Source: Flavobacteriales bacterium (lineage in GTDB: Bacteria; Bacteroidota; Bacteroidia; Flavobacteriales_F; PHOS-HE28). Taken from it: 64,000 nt of DNA. Of this stretch, positions 24,235 to 33,640 are shown in pieces. Under the pieces are notes generated by a model, which saw only the letters and a program-made list of their open reading frames with translations, was not told the DNA's origin and did no database searches. Position numbers and translations under genes: made by a program. The DNA lies in NCBI GenBank assembly GCA_016721005.1, contig JADKJM010000016.1:496001-560000 (forward strand), written 5' to 3'. Positions within the stretch are counted from its first letter, which is position 1, and each line of letters opens with the position of its first letter.

Positions 24235-25197
24235 TCAGAACACGATCTTCTGGCGACGGATGCGGGCACGGTACTTCTTGCTGCCGCTCTTGTACTTGTA
24301 CAGCTTCCAATCCGCCGTGAACTTCAAAAAGAGGTAGGCGTCGAGGTCGGTCTCATCGCCGCGCTGGGCGTTGGTGTTTGTGGCATCCCATGGCAATTCG
24401 TTCAAACTGGGATCCGCAAGGAACGCGGCGATATCGCCATTCGCAGCAAGGATCGCTGCGTTATCGTAGTACTTCGTGCTCACATCATCGATGTAATCCG
24501 TGAAGGTCTTGGTGTATTGGAGCTCAAGTCCAATGCTCCATTGCTTGGTAAGGGCCCTGCGCAGTCCGACACCCATCGGGATACAGATCTGGAAGTTGTT
24601 GTACTCATCCGCCCCGCCCGGCAAGCCTTGGCCCTCGGTATGCAGCGGCTTCAAACGCACCCACGCGTTGTTGAACTGGGCCCGGGGATCGAAGTAGAAT
24701 CCACCAACACCGCCGAACAGATAGAAGCCCACCCGGCTGCTCTTGGTGCCCTTCACCCCGCGCAGGTCATAGACGTGTCCCAATTCCTCCCGGTAGAGAT
24801 GGAGTTCGTACACAAGACTGAGTTCCACCACATCCGATTTGAAGTTCAGGTTGCGGTTGTGGCGAAAGGGTTCGGTCGTGAGGTTATCGTTGCCAGCCAG
24901 CACACCATAAGTGAGGCGCAGGCGCAGGGCCTGCTTGCGGGCGAGGTAATAGCGGTACCCGAAGGATGCCGCAGGACGCGTCTGGCTCAACTCGAGGTCC
25001 CACACGAAGGGGGATCCGATCTGGTTCCTGCCACCCAGTTCACCTAGGAAGTTGGAGATCCCCAACCCGAACTCCACCTCTTGCCGGTGGGTCTTCCAGT
25101 AGTTCGACTGCCGGAAATACTGGGCACTCACCGGACCGATGGCGAGTAGGCCTAACGCGAGGGTCAATAGGAGAATGCGCGGAGAGATCCTGATCAT
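24235..25197 (-). CDS. DUF6089 family outer-membrane beta-barrel
   Basis: The protein has 320 residues from the ATG at 25197. An upstream in-frame ATG at 25218 is less likely, because the promoter box overlaps it. The signal peptide ends in VSAQ. The mature part has alternating beta strands (EVEFGLGISNFLGELGG, ASFGYRYYLARKQALRLRLTYG, VGFYLFGGVGGFYFDPRA) and a GISNFLGELGG start typical of DUF6089. It is likely a small outer-membrane barrel. The family is Bacteroidota-specific and has no assigned substrate. The C-terminus ends in basic residues and a final Phe. Confidence 0.82.
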   Translation of the reverse strand: MIRISPRILLLTLALGLLAIGPVSAQYFRQSNYWKTHRQEVEFGLGISNFLGELGGRNQIGSPFVWDLELSQTRPAASFGYRYYLARKQALRLRLTYGVLAGNDNLTTEPFRHNRNLNFKSDVVELSLVYELHLYREELGHVYDLRGVKGTKSSRVGFYLFGGVGGFYFDPRAQFNNAWVRLKPLHTEGQGLPGGADEYNNFQICIPMGVGLRRALTKQWSIGLELQYTKTFTDYIDDVSTKYYDNAAILAANGDIAAFLADPSLNELPWDATNTNAQRGDETDLDAYLFLKFTADWKLYKYKSGSKKYRARIRRQKIVF

Positions 25198-25215
25198 GAG
25201 CGTTCGGCGGGCAGC

Positions 25216-25223
25216 CAAATATA
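25216..25223 (-). promoter_or_regulatory. -7 box for the DUF6089 gene
   Basis: The minus strand reads TATATTTG, an exact TAnnTTTG, 18 nt before the ATG at 25197. Confidence 0.6.
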
Positions 25224-25267
25224 GAAGAGTGGCGCTTGTACGGCCCTATCCATGCTTGGGGTTCCGT

Positions 25268-25843
25268 TCACGTAGACCCGTGGAAGGCATTTTGGTTGCC
25301 TCTTCCCGGTTGGTTTCCAGCGAGATGGTGTAGGACCACACCCGCGCAGACCGACACATTCAAGGAGTGCTTGCTGCCGTGCTGGGGGATCACCACGCAC
25401 TGGTCGCAGGCCACCACCACAGCTTCGGACACCCCGTTCAACTCATTTCCGAAGACCAGCGCGATGGGGTCCTCCCCCACCGGACCGAGCTCATTCAAGG
25501 GAATAGCACCCAGGGTCTGTTCCACCGCGAACACCTTGTATCCTGCGGCTTGCAATGCCCTCACGGCATCCGCAGCCGCCTCCACATGCACCCAGGGCAC
25601 GGATCGCGTCGCACCCAAAGCCGTCTTCTCGATCTCCCTATGCGGCGGCAAGGGGGTGAAGCCGCAGAGTTCGATCCGTTCCACCCCGAAACAATCCGCG
25701 CTGCGGAAGATGGAACCCACGTTGTGCCGACTGCGCACATCGTCCAGCACCACCACGATCCGGAGCTTCAATGCCGTTGTGTAATCTTCCGGCCCGACCC
25801 GGCCGAGTTCATCCATGGAAAGCTTGCGGTCGTGGGTGGGCAT
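25268..25843 (-). CDS. SpoU/TrmH family RNA 2'-O-methyltransferase
   Basis: The protein has 191 residues with the three SPOUT motifs: LDDVRSRHNVGSIFRSADCFG (motif 1, Asn and Arg), ALVFGNELNGVSEAVV (motif 2) and IPQHGSKHSLNVSVCAGVVLHHL (motif 3). It binds SAM in a trefoil knot and methylates a ribose in tRNA or rRNA; the target is not predictable. The start may be the ATG at 25843 or the internal one at 25819. It is divergent from mutS. Confidence 0.9.
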   Translation of the reverse strand: MPTHDRKLSMDELGRVGPEDYTTALKLRIVVVLDDVRSRHNVGSIFRSADCFGVERIELCGFTPLPPHREIEKTALGATRSVPWVHVEAAADAVRALQAAGYKVFAVEQTLGAIPLNELGPVGEDPIALVFGNELNGVSEAVVVACDQCVVIPQHGSKHSLNVSVCAGVVLHHLAGNQPGRGNQNAFHGST

Positions 25844-25886
25844 GGGCTGTCAGCAACTTGTGGGTGAAGGCGCAGCGGGCGCGAAG

Positions 25887-25894
25887 TACTTTAC
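25887..25894 (+). promoter_or_regulatory. -7 box for mutS
   Basis: TACTTTAC followed by CGCCGC lies 36 nt before the mutS ATG at 25931. Confidence 0.45.
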
Positions 25895-25930
25895 CGCCGC
25901 GAAATTGACGCGATCCGCGACATTCCGGAC

Positions 25931-28579
25931 ATGAGCAAGTCGGCGAATATCGAAACACCCCTGATGCGGCAATATGCCACCATCAAGGGGAAGTACCCCG
26001 ATGCGCTGCTGCTCTTCCGCGTGGGCGACTTCTACGAGACCTTCGGCAGCGATGCGGTCACGGCGGCGCGCGTGTTGGGGATCACCCTCACCAAGCGGAA
26101 CAACGGTGGCAGCGATGTGGAACTGGCAGGCTTCCCGCATCATTCGGTGGAAACCTATCTACCCAAGCTGGTGCGCGCAGGTTTCCGCGTGGCGATCTGC
26201 GATCAACTGGAGGACCCGAAGCTGACCAAGACCATTGTGAAGCGCGGTGTCACGGAAGTGGTCACCCCCGGCGTGGCGTTCAGTGATCGTGTGCTCGAAC
26301 AGAAGGAGAACCATTGGCTCGCGGCGGTCTGTTCGCAGGGTGATCGCTACGGCGTGGCCTTCCTGGACGTGAGCACAGGTGAATTCCTTGTAGCTGAAGA
26401 AAGCGCGGATGCGTTGTTGAAACTGCTCGACAGCCACGCGCCGCGTGAAGTGCTGATCGCCAAAGGCCGCCGCGATGCGGTGCTGGATGCCGCGACCGAA
26501 CGCCTGCACACCTTCGCGTTGGACGATTGGGCCTTCGCCGATGAATTCGCACGGGAGCGATTGCTCGCGCAGTTCGGCACATCCACCTTGAAAGGCTTCG
26601 GGATCGAACAGTTGAAGCTGGCGCAGCGCGCTGCGGGTGCTGTGCTGCATTACCTCGGCGAGACACGACACGACCGTTTGGCGCACATCGCGCGCATGAG
26701 CTGGATCCGCCCCGCCGATCACGTCGCGTTGGATCGCTTCACCATCCGGAACCTGGAACTGGTGAGTGCCGTGAATGAAGGTGCGCGCACTTTGCTCGCG
26801 AGCATGGACCGCTGTGTGACGCCGATGGGATCACGCATGCTGCGACGCTGGATCCTTGCACCATTGATCACACACACCGCGATCGATGAACGATTGGATC
26901 GTGTGAATGCGCTGGTGGATCAACCGGATCTGCTGGAGGAACTCGGGCCCGATCTCGATGCGATCAATGACCTGGAGCGCTTGGCCGGCAAGGCCGCAGC
27001 CGCGCGCATCGGTCCGCGTGAACTGTTGCAGATGCGAGGAGCCTTGCTCGCCGCTGCGCGGATCCGCGATCGACTGGATGCAAGCAAGGGCGCACTGAAG
27101 AAGGCGGCGAAGGAACTCGCTCCACCGCTGGAATTGGCGGAAGCGATCGAAGCCACGATCGAACCGACGACCCCTGCCACCTATGCGAAGGGCGGTGTGA
27201 TACGCACCGGAGTGAACACCGAGTTGGATGAGTTGCGGCACGTATCCACGCATGCCAAGGATCTGTTGTTGGAAGCGCAGCGCCGCGAAAGCGATCGCAC
27301 CGGCATCACTTCCTTGAAGGTGGGCTACAACAACGTCTTCGGGTACTACCTCGAAGTGCGCAACACGCACAAGGACAAGGTGCCGCCGGAATGGGTGCGC
27401 AAGCAAACGCTGGTGGGCGCGGAGCGCTACATAACGGAGGAGTTGAAGGCCTTGGAGGAGCGGATCCTCGGCGCCGAGGAACGCATCCTCGCATTGGAGA
27501 CTGAACTCCACATCACCTTGGTGCAGAAGATCGTCGAGCGCATCGGTGCCGTGCAGGACACCGCGTTGGCGATCGCCCGCTTGGATGTATTGCGCGCCTT
27601 CGCATTGAATGCTGCTGCGCTGAACTATTGCCGACCGGCGCTGACCGACGAGCGCACGCTCGACATCCGTGGTGGTCGCCATCCGGTGATCGAACAGATG
27701 TTGCCACCGGGTGAGGTCTATGTGGCGAATGATGTGTTGCTCGATCCCGAGGATCACCAGCTCATCATCATCACCGGACCGAACATGAGCGGTAAGTCGG
27801 CGCTGTTGCGACAGACCGCGTTGATCGTCCTCATGGCGCAAGTGGGCAGTTTCGTTCCCGCACAGCGCGCACGCATCGGGATCGTGGACCGCATCTTCAC
27901 TCGTGTCGGCGCGAGCGACAACCTGAGCACCGGCGAGAGCACCTTCATGGTGGAGATGAACGAATCGGCGAGCATCCTCAACAACCTGAGCGATCGCAGC
28001 CTCTTGTTGTTGGACGAGATCGGACGCGGCACGAGCACCTACGATGGGATCTCCATTGCATGGGCCATCGCCGAGTTCCTCCACGAACATCCGGATCGTC
28101 CAAAAACGCTCTTCGCCACGCACTACCACGAGTTGAACGAGATGGCCGCGACCTTCCCACGCATCCGCAACGCCAACGTGGCCGTGCGCGAAGTGGATGG
28201 ACGCATCCTCTTCCTGCGCAAGCTCGTCCCCGGCGGAAGCGACCGCAGCTTCGGGATCCACGTGGCCCAAATGGCCGGTATGCCGAAGACCGTCGTGGAC
28301 CGTGCGAAGAAGGTGTTGGCGCATCTGGAACGCAGTCATGCCGGTGATCTCGGTGATGGGAATACGGATGGCGCGTCTTCGAAGAGTGTGTCCGTGAAAG
28401 GTCTTTCCCGCGAACCGCAACTGAGCTTCTTCCAGTTGGATGACCCCGCGTTGCAAGGGATCCGCGATCAGATCAACGACCTCGATATCGACACGCTCAC
28501 ACCCGTGGAAGCGTTGTTGAAGCTGAACGAGATCAAGCGGATGGCCGGTTCCGGAAAAGTGCGCCTGAAGAAGGCGTGA
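25931..28579 (+). CDS. mutS: DNA mismatch repair protein MutS
   Basis: This 882-residue, full-length MutS recognises mismatches and starts repair with MutL. The mismatch-reading motif GDFYETFG is near residue 34. The connector, lever and clamp regions follow, then the ATPase: Walker A GPNMSGKS (616-623), LSTGESTFMVEM (signature), LLLLDEIGRGTSTYDG (Walker B) and ATHYHEL. The C-terminal tail has a helix-turn-helix and a dimer segment (PVEALLKLNEIKRM). The next gene starts 10 nt after it, so the pair is probably an operon. Confidence 0.97.
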   Translation: MSKSANIETPLMRQYATIKGKYPDALLLFRVGDFYETFGSDAVTAARVLGITLTKRNNGGSDVELAGFPHHSVETYLPKLVRAGFRVAICDQLEDPKLTKTIVKRGVTEVVTPGVAFSDRVLEQKENHWLAAVCSQGDRYGVAFLDVSTGEFLVAEESADALLKLLDSHAPREVLIAKGRRDAVLDAATERLHTFALDDWAFADEFARERLLAQFGTSTLKGFGIEQLKLAQRAAGAVLHYLGETRHDRLAHIARMSWIRPADHVALDRFTIRNLELVSAVNEGARTLLASMDRCVTPMGSRMLRRWILAPLITHTAIDERLDRVNALVDQPDLLEELGPDLDAINDLERLAGKAAAARIGPRELLQMRGALLAAARIRDRLDASKGALKKAAKELAPPLELAEAIEATIEPTTPATYAKGGVIRTGVNTELDELRHVSTHAKDLLLEAQRRESDRTGITSLKVGYNNVFGYYLEVRNTHKDKVPPEWVRKQTLVGAERYITEELKALEERILGAEERILALETELHITLVQKIVERIGAVQDTALAIARLDVLRAFALNAAALNYCRPALTDERTLDIRGGRHPVIEQMLPPGEVYVANDVLLDPEDHQLIIITGPNMSGKSALLRQTALIVLMAQVGSFVPAQRARIGIVDRIFTRVGASDNLSTGESTFMVEMNESASILNNLSDRSLLLLDEIGRGTSTYDGISIAWAIAEFLHEHPDRPKTLFATHYHELNEMAATFPRIRNANVAVREVDGRILFLRKLVPGGSDRSFGIHVAQMAGMPKTVVDRAKKVLAHLERSHAGDLGDGNTDGASSKSVSVKGLSREPQLSFFQLDDPALQGIRDQINDLDIDTLTPVEALLKLNEIKRMAGSGKVRLKKA

Positions 28580-28589
28580 CCATCGCTCG

Positions 28590-31553
28590 ATGGTGATCGG
28601 ACCGCACGAAGCATTCGCCCGACGCTGGGGTTGGTTGGTGATCGCCCTCGCGGTGCTCCTCACCTACTGGCCGCTGTCGTCCTTCCAGTACAGTGTGTCG
28701 CACGGCGATACGTTGAATTGTTGGCTCCCGTGGCGCGCATTCATCACGCAGTGCCTGATGGACGGGCACTTCCCGCTGTGGAACCCGCACCAGCAATTCG
28801 GCTACCCCATGCATGCCGATCTTCAAGGCCCGACGTGGTACATCGAGTCGCTCGCGATCGGTGGAACGATCGGCCACAGCATCTACACGTTGCAAGCGCT
28901 CTTCCTACTCTACGTCATCATCGGCGGACTTGGCATGATGCGCTTCGCGCGCACGCTCTTTGATGACGCGCGCGTCGGCCTGATCATCGGCGTGGCCTAT
29001 GCGCTCGGCGGTTTCTTCACCGGACACCAGATGCATTTCTATGCGGTCATCAGCGCGGCGTGGTTGCCGTGGCTCTTCGATGCCGCCGTTCGGTTGTTCC
29101 GCGAACCGGGGTGGAGGAACGCGGCACGTGTCGCGCTGTTCCAAGGCCTCTTGCTCACCGGCGGCAACCACACGTTCACGATCATCGGTGGCTATGTGCT
29201 CTTCGCGTTGTTCGCCGCGCATGCATGGGAACGTTGGAGATCGAGCCGATGGAATGGTGTACGACCACTTTTCGTTTGGTGTGTGTTGGCGGTGTTCGGC
29301 GCGGCGATGATCGGTGCCGGTGTGCTGCACGCATGGTGGGAAACGGGTCCATTGCTTGCGCGTGCAGGAGGTTTGAGTTACGCTGCGGCGGCGGTGGATC
29401 CCACGACACCGCGATCCCTGATCTCCTTGCTCTTCCCATACGCGACGGGCACGGATGCCACCGCGCTCGCCACCGACGCGCCAATGGCCAACGCATATAT
29501 GGGCGCCTTGCTCCTGCCGCTCGCACTTGCGTCACTGTTGCGGAAACGGTCCGTGATCGAGAACGTGTTGCTGGTGGTCGGCGTGCTCTCCGCGATCGCC
29601 GCACTCGGAGATCTTACCCCTTTGCACCGGTTGCTCTGGTCCTTCGTTCCGGGCATGGATCTCTTCCGATTCCCCGCCTACTTCCGCTGGTTCACGTGGA
29701 TCGCGGTCCTGGTGCTTGCCGCAGGAACGCTTCGGGCCTATTGGGCGAATGAACTTCGACGCGGTTGGTTGGAAGGACTTCTCGCCCTCACCGCCTTGGT
29801 CGCGATCGCGCTCGCTGCGAACGCGGTGTTCAACACCGGACCCGACAACGAGTCGTACAACTTCTTCGAGCGCATGCGCGCCATGGATCTCCATCATCGC
29901 ATTCTCCTATCGGCAGCAGTGTCGATCCCGCTCCTGCTGATCACCATTGTCCTCGCTTGGCGACGCAAACTCTCATTCCCCATCCTGCTCGGCATCGTGC
30001 TGCTGGAGATGGGCTGGAACACTTCGCTCGCGCAATGGAACACGGCCGTGTCCGACATCAAGCCGCACTGGCTGCGCGATCGGATCTCTTCACTGAGCGA
30101 CGGGCCGATCATCCCGGAGATGGTACCGACCTCCACGTACAACGACAACGGCACATCGATCCACTACCTCGCGCACAACACGCAGGACTTCCTCGGCGGT
30201 TTTTCGCGCAACGGGGTGAACAGCTTCTGGTTGAAGAATGCCATGGCGCTGGAAGTGGAGCACACGAACCTGTGGAACGCGATGGCGAAACAGCCGATCG
30301 CCTACTTGGCGGATCGGATCATTCCCTTCAATGAGTACGACCTTGAGAATGTGGATGCTGTTCGTGACAGCGGGCTCGTTATCCTGCAAGGTGATCGGAC
30401 CGATGCACTTCCCGCCGCGCCATCCGACCATGTGGTCGTTTCAGGCTCGACGCATGATCCGTTCACCTTCGACGTGGCCGCAGCGGGTCCCCGATTGCTG
30501 GTCCTCCAACAAAGCCACTACCCCGGTTGGGAGGTGAGCGTGGATGGCGAGTCTACACCATTGCTGCACGTGAACATCGCGGCGATGGCCGTGGAAGTGC
30601 CTGCCGGAGTTCACACGGTGCGGTTCCGTTATCGCAAACCGATCGTCCCTTGGTTGTTGGCGATCTCATTGATCACCTTCTTCGGGCTGCTCTTCGCGCT
30701 GGTCTTCGGTCATCATCACACGTGGACCATGAACGCACAGGTACTCGCACTTGCTGGCGCGGTGTGCTGGTCCTTGTTCGCACATACACCAAGGAGGGAA
30801 CGTGCAGAAGTCGATGTCGTGAAGTTGGTCGCTTCCATCCCCGACAACGCGGCGGTCGTGATGAACGACGATCGCACTTTGCGCAACCCGCTGCACGGCG
30901 GCATGAACGGCTGGTCCATCCGTGCTGACAAGGGAAATGCAGCGGGCAGCGCGATCGCATTGCTCAACGCCGCACATGACTTCCGCGCGGTAGAGCTCGG
31001 CCTACCCAATGGTCGTCCGTTGTACTGGGTCGACGGTATGCTGAAGGCGCATCCGGATGTCCGCGCTGCGATCCTGGATCATTTCACGGTGTTGGAGAAG
31101 AATGAACGGAATGGATCCGTGCTGCTTCATCTCGATCCTCGCACATCACCAGCCAACTGGCGCCTTCTCTTCCAACAACCCGATACCAATTCGCGCTGGT
31201 TGACCAATGAAGCACCGTTCGGGAGCGGATGCACCGTGCATCTGGATCAATTGGCCAATGACCGCAATGGAAGCATCGTGGTTGATCTGTTGGCCGGGGC
31301 GCCGACATCCACAGAAGCGGTGATCGTGGTGGAACGCAAACATGGGGAGAAGACCACGGACTATCGCGCGCTGCCGGTCCGACCAAGCACCGATCCCCAC
31401 GAACGATCGCCTCTGTACGCCACGATACCGGTGGATGAGTTGTACCGGCCCGGTGAGGAGTTGAAGATCTACCTCTGGTCGCACCATGGCGACAGTATTT
31501 CCGAGCAGGGATTCCGTGTGCGCGTGGCCCCACGCACCTTCTACGCATGGTGA
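28590..31553 (+). CDS. YfhO family large membrane protein
   Basis: The protein has 987 residues. The first 480 or so residues contain about a dozen hydrophobic helices and motifs such as HGDTLNCWLPWRAF, GHFPLWNPHQQFGYPMHADL and FRFPAYFRW, typical of the YfhO membrane-protein family (GT-C-like fold). A periplasmic domain with SHYPGWEVSVDG follows, with two more helices near 680-720 and an unusual soluble C-terminal domain of about 250 residues. It may transfer a sugar to a surface glycopolymer. It starts 10 nt after mutS, an operon of convenience. Confidence 0.85.
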   Translation: MVIGPHEAFARRWGWLVIALAVLLTYWPLSSFQYSVSHGDTLNCWLPWRAFITQCLMDGHFPLWNPHQQFGYPMHADLQGPTWYIESLAIGGTIGHSIYTLQALFLLYVIIGGLGMMRFARTLFDDARVGLIIGVAYALGGFFTGHQMHFYAVISAAWLPWLFDAAVRLFREPGWRNAARVALFQGLLLTGGNHTFTIIGGYVLFALFAAHAWERWRSSRWNGVRPLFVWCVLAVFGAAMIGAGVLHAWWETGPLLARAGGLSYAAAAVDPTTPRSLISLLFPYATGTDATALATDAPMANAYMGALLLPLALASLLRKRSVIENVLLVVGVLSAIAALGDLTPLHRLLWSFVPGMDLFRFPAYFRWFTWIAVLVLAAGTLRAYWANELRRGWLEGLLALTALVAIALAANAVFNTGPDNESYNFFERMRAMDLHHRILLSAAVSIPLLLITIVLAWRRKLSFPILLGIVLLEMGWNTSLAQWNTAVSDIKPHWLRDRISSLSDGPIIPEMVPTSTYNDNGTSIHYLAHNTQDFLGGFSRNGVNSFWLKNAMALEVEHTNLWNAMAKQPIAYLADRIIPFNEYDLENVDAVRDSGLVILQGDRTDALPAAPSDHVVVSGSTHDPFTFDVAAAGPRLLVLQQSHYPGWEVSVDGESTPLLHVNIAAMAVEVPAGVHTVRFRYRKPIVPWLLAISLITFFGLLFALVFGHHHTWTMNAQVLALAGAVCWSLFAHTPRRERAEVDVVKLVASIPDNAAVVMNDDRTLRNPLHGGMNGWSIRADKGNAAGSAIALLNAAHDFRAVELGLPNGRPLYWVDGMLKAHPDVRAAILDHFTVLEKNERNGSVLLHLDPRTSPANWRLLFQQPDTNSRWLTNEAPFGSGCTVHLDQLANDRNGSIVVDLLAGAPTSTEAVIVVERKHGEKTTDYRALPVRPSTDPHERSPLYATIPVDELYRPGEELKIYLWSHHGDSISEQGFRVRVAPRTFYAW

Positions 31554-31590
31554 TGATCATGGCGATCGCATCTGAATTCCTGCTCGCATG

Positions 31591-31765
31591 TGCTGCGACC
31601 CCTTCGGGGTCGGTTGGAACACTGGTGTGTCCGACCTGCTACTACAAGCTGTGATCCCTTCGGGGCCCGTGCCGGTGATCACCAGTGTTCACCATGGCCC
31701 TGAAGGGGTCACAGCGTGTAGCTATTGTGCATAGCTGGATCATCGACCCCGGAGGGGTCGCAGCA
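31591..31765. repeat. mosaic of inverted repeats (REP-like)
   Basis: This element fills most of the 327-bp gap between the YfhO gene and tRNA-Gly. The outer arms 31591-31612 and 31744-31765 are reverse complements with one mismatch. Another pair is 31618-31627 with 31680-31689 (AACACTGGTG/CACCAGTGTT). A third pair, 31647-31667 with 31696-31717, is imperfect and crosses the second. Each contains the CCCTTCGGGG or CCCCGGAGGGG type core. No gene is seen. Confidence 0.75.
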
Positions 31766-31839
31766 GATGGTGGACCGGTTGGCCAGGTGCAACTCCGCGA
31801 TACTGAGGTGAGATGGAAACACATGCGTTGTGATGATGG

Positions 31840-31870
31840 TTTGGAGCGGAACGTATCGCGACTATATTTG
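31840..31870 (+). promoter_or_regulatory. complete Bacteroidota promoter of the tRNA genes
   Basis: TTTG at 31840-31843 is followed by 19 nt and then TATATTTG (31863-31870), a textbook -33/-7 promoter. tRNA-Gly starts 10 nt further on. Confidence 0.8.
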
Positions 31871-31880
31871 CCGCCCCATT

Positions 31881-31953
<73 letters not shown>

Positions 31954-31957
31954 CAGT

Positions 31958-31985
31958 CGATGCCCCGCCGTACAGCGGGGCATCG
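31958..31985 (+). terminator. hairpin between the tRNA genes
   Basis: The arms CGATGCCCCGC and GCGGGGCATCG pair perfectly around 6 nt and are followed by TTATTTTC. It may terminate after tRNA-Gly or act as a processing signal before tRNA-Leu. Confidence 0.7.
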
Positions 31986-32008
31986 TTATTTTCGTCAGGC
32001 CGTAAGGC

Positions 32009-32093
32009 GCCCGGGTGGTGAAATGGTAGACACGAGGGACTTAAAATCCCTTGGTCCGTAAGGGCTGTGCGGGTTCAAGTCCCGCCCCGGGCA
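32009..32093 (+). tRNA. tRNA-Leu (anticodon TAA)
   Basis: The 85-nt class II tRNA has acceptor GCCCGGG with CCCGGGC, anticodon arm AGGGA-CTTAAAA-TCCCT with TAA, a long variable arm (TGGTCCGTAAGGGCTGT) and T arm GCGGG-TTCAAGT-CCCGC. The discriminator is A, and CCA is not encoded. Confidence 0.95.
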
Positions 32094-32235
32094 CACTGTT
32101 CGTTGTTCGTAGTGAAAGTTGTTCGGGGTGACGGTTGTCCGGGGTGAACGGCAACGCGGCATGGGACCGCCCAGCCGAACAACCAACAACCCTTGTCTTG
32201 TCCTGAAATAGGTTGACACAAACAACTAACACAAG

Positions 32236-32664
32236 ATGGGACTTTCAAAGGAGTTCAGAGTGAACAGGACATACAGCGAGGAGAGCAAGAAGCAAGCGGT
32301 ATTCAAGGTGCTCAGCGGGGAGCTGCGCAAGAGCGATGCGATGAAGGAATTCGGGATCCGGGGTTCGGGCAGCCTGGACCGATGGATCGAGCGTTACGGC
32401 CACGGTATCTTGAGCGAGCATAAAGAACTGCTTGAGCAGATGGGGACCAGAAAGAAGAAAGAGGCTGTTAAGGTTGAAATTCCCGAGACGGAGGAGTTGC
32501 GAGGAGAAGTGGCCAGATTGAAGAAGGACTTGCGGGCCGCCGAGTTGCGGGCCGAGGCCTACTCCTTGATGATCGACATCGCCGAGCGGGAGTTGAAGGT
32601 GGCGATCCGAAAAAGTCCGTCACCAAGTGATCCGCGAAATGAAGATGCTACATCCCAGCTATAG
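32236..32664 (+). CDS. IS3 family transposase OrfA (frame-altered end)
   Basis: The protein has 142 residues. The N-terminal helix-turn-helix (YSEESKKQAVFKVLSGELRKSDAMKEFGI) is followed by a coiled-coil/leucine zipper (EELRGEVARLKKDLRAAELRAEA), the IS3 OrfA plan. The normal end probably lay near 32630. At 32610-32614 there are five A residues and then G, where the IS3 slippery heptamer A-AAA-AAG would have six. With one more A the protein would end RKKSVTK and OrfB would be in the -1 frame. As read here, the last 20 residues are out of the ancestral frame. This is either a real deletion or a homopolymer sequencing error. Confidence 0.85.
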   Translation: MGLSKEFRVNRTYSEESKKQAVFKVLSGELRKSDAMKEFGIRGSGSLDRWIERYGHGILSEHKELLEQMGTRKKKEAVKVEIPETEELRGEVARLKKDLRAAELRAEAYSLMIDIAERELKVAIRKSPSPSDPRNEDATSQL

Positions 32665-33577
32665 CCAGCAGGAGCTGTGTCGATCACTTGGAGTGAGCAG
32701 GCAGGCCCATCACAAGAGCAGCGCGCGAACGGCGCGGGTGGTGATGGGGCGGGAAGCGTTGATGGCGATGATCACGGAGATCCGCCAGCAGCAGCGCAAG
32801 GTGGGTGGACGTAAGCTCTATCGCATGTTGTGTGGGCCGATCCAAAGCTTGAAGGTGCCCATGGGCCGTGACGGGTTCTTCGAGTTCCTGCGGGAGGAGG
32901 GACTACTGGTGCGCAAGCGGAGAAGGCGCGTACGCACCACCATGAGCAAGCACGGCATGCCGGTCTATCCGGACCTGTTGAAACGCGCGGTGATCACCGC
33001 CCCAGGTCAGGCCTTGGTCAGCGACATCACCTACTGGGCGGTGCCCGAAGGGTTCTACTATGTGTTCCTGATCACGGACGTTTGTTCGCACAAGATCATG
33101 GGCCATTATCTGGCGCAAAGCCTCGATGGCATCCACGCGATCAAAGCCTTGCGCATGGCCATCAGGGAAAGCCGTCATGAGCTCAGCGGCCAGATCCACC
33201 ACAGTGATCGCGGCAGCCAGTACTGTTACGCCAAGTACGTGAACCTGCTGCGGTCAAAGGGCATACGGGTAAGTATGACCGAGACCAGTGATCCGCGCGA
33301 CAACGCCATCGCCGAGCGCGTGAACGGGATCTTGAAGAACGAACTCATGGAGCACCTTAGCCCGCAGAACTTCACTCAAGGGAAGGATATGCTGGAGAAG
33401 GCGGTGGCGACCTACAACAACGAACGCCTGCACATGAGCATCGATTGGAAGGTGCCCTCCGTAGCGCACGAGTTCGATCACAGCCTTCCCAAACGATGGC
33501 GCAACTACTACACCTCTGTAAACCCGGTTCAGGACAAACCCGAACTTGTAACCCTAACACAGGACCAACGCAATTAA
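32627..33577 (+). CDS. IS3 family transposase OrfB (DDE integrase)
   Basis: The protein has 316 residues beginning at a GTG. The ATG at 32639 is an alternative start. HTH_21-like and rve domains are present, with the catalytic triad in VSDITYWAV (Asp), HHSDRGSQY (Asp) and DNAIAERVNG (Glu), then the NNERLHMSIDWKVPSVAHEF end typical of this group. It normally forms an OrfAB fusion transposase by -1 frameshifting. Here the frame relation is +1 because of the A deletion upstream, so fusion may be impaired unless the base is a sequencing error. Confidence 0.9.
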   Translation: MIREMKMLHPSYSQQELCRSLGVSRQAHHKSSARTARVVMGREALMAMITEIRQQQRKVGGRKLYRMLCGPIQSLKVPMGRDGFFEFLREEGLLVRKRRRRVRTTMSKHGMPVYPDLLKRAVITAPGQALVSDITYWAVPEGFYYVFLITDVCSHKIMGHYLAQSLDGIHAIKALRMAIRESRHELSGQIHHSDRGSQYCYAKYVNLLRSKGIRVSMTETSDPRDNAIAERVNGILKNELMEHLSPQNFTQGKDMLEKAVATYNNERLHMSIDWKVPSVAHEFDHSLPKRWRNYYTSVNPVQDKPELVTLTQDQRN

Positions 33578-33640
33578 CCCGTCAACCTATTTCAGGACGA
33601 GACACCTCAACACGAACAACGCTCCTCCACACGAACAACG

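Larger units (their letters stand above)
32194..33604 (+). mobile_element. complete IS3 family insertion sequence
   Basis: The element is 1411 bp, bounded by 24-bp terminal inverted repeats (32194-32217 and 33581-33604) that differ at one position and have TGT...ACA ends. The 3-bp direct repeat CCT flanks it (32191-32193 and 33605-33607), the usual target duplication of IS3 relatives. Two overlapping ORFs encode a helix-turn-helix/leucine-zipper OrfA and a DDE OrfB. The near-identical ends and intact duplication suggest recent insertion. It lies 100 bp after tRNA-Leu and just downstream of pdhB. Confidence 0.92.

Noticed and set aside
26831..28663. 610-codon minus-strand frame opposite mutS
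   Set aside because: MutS is unambiguous on the plus strand. The antisense frame has no family features.
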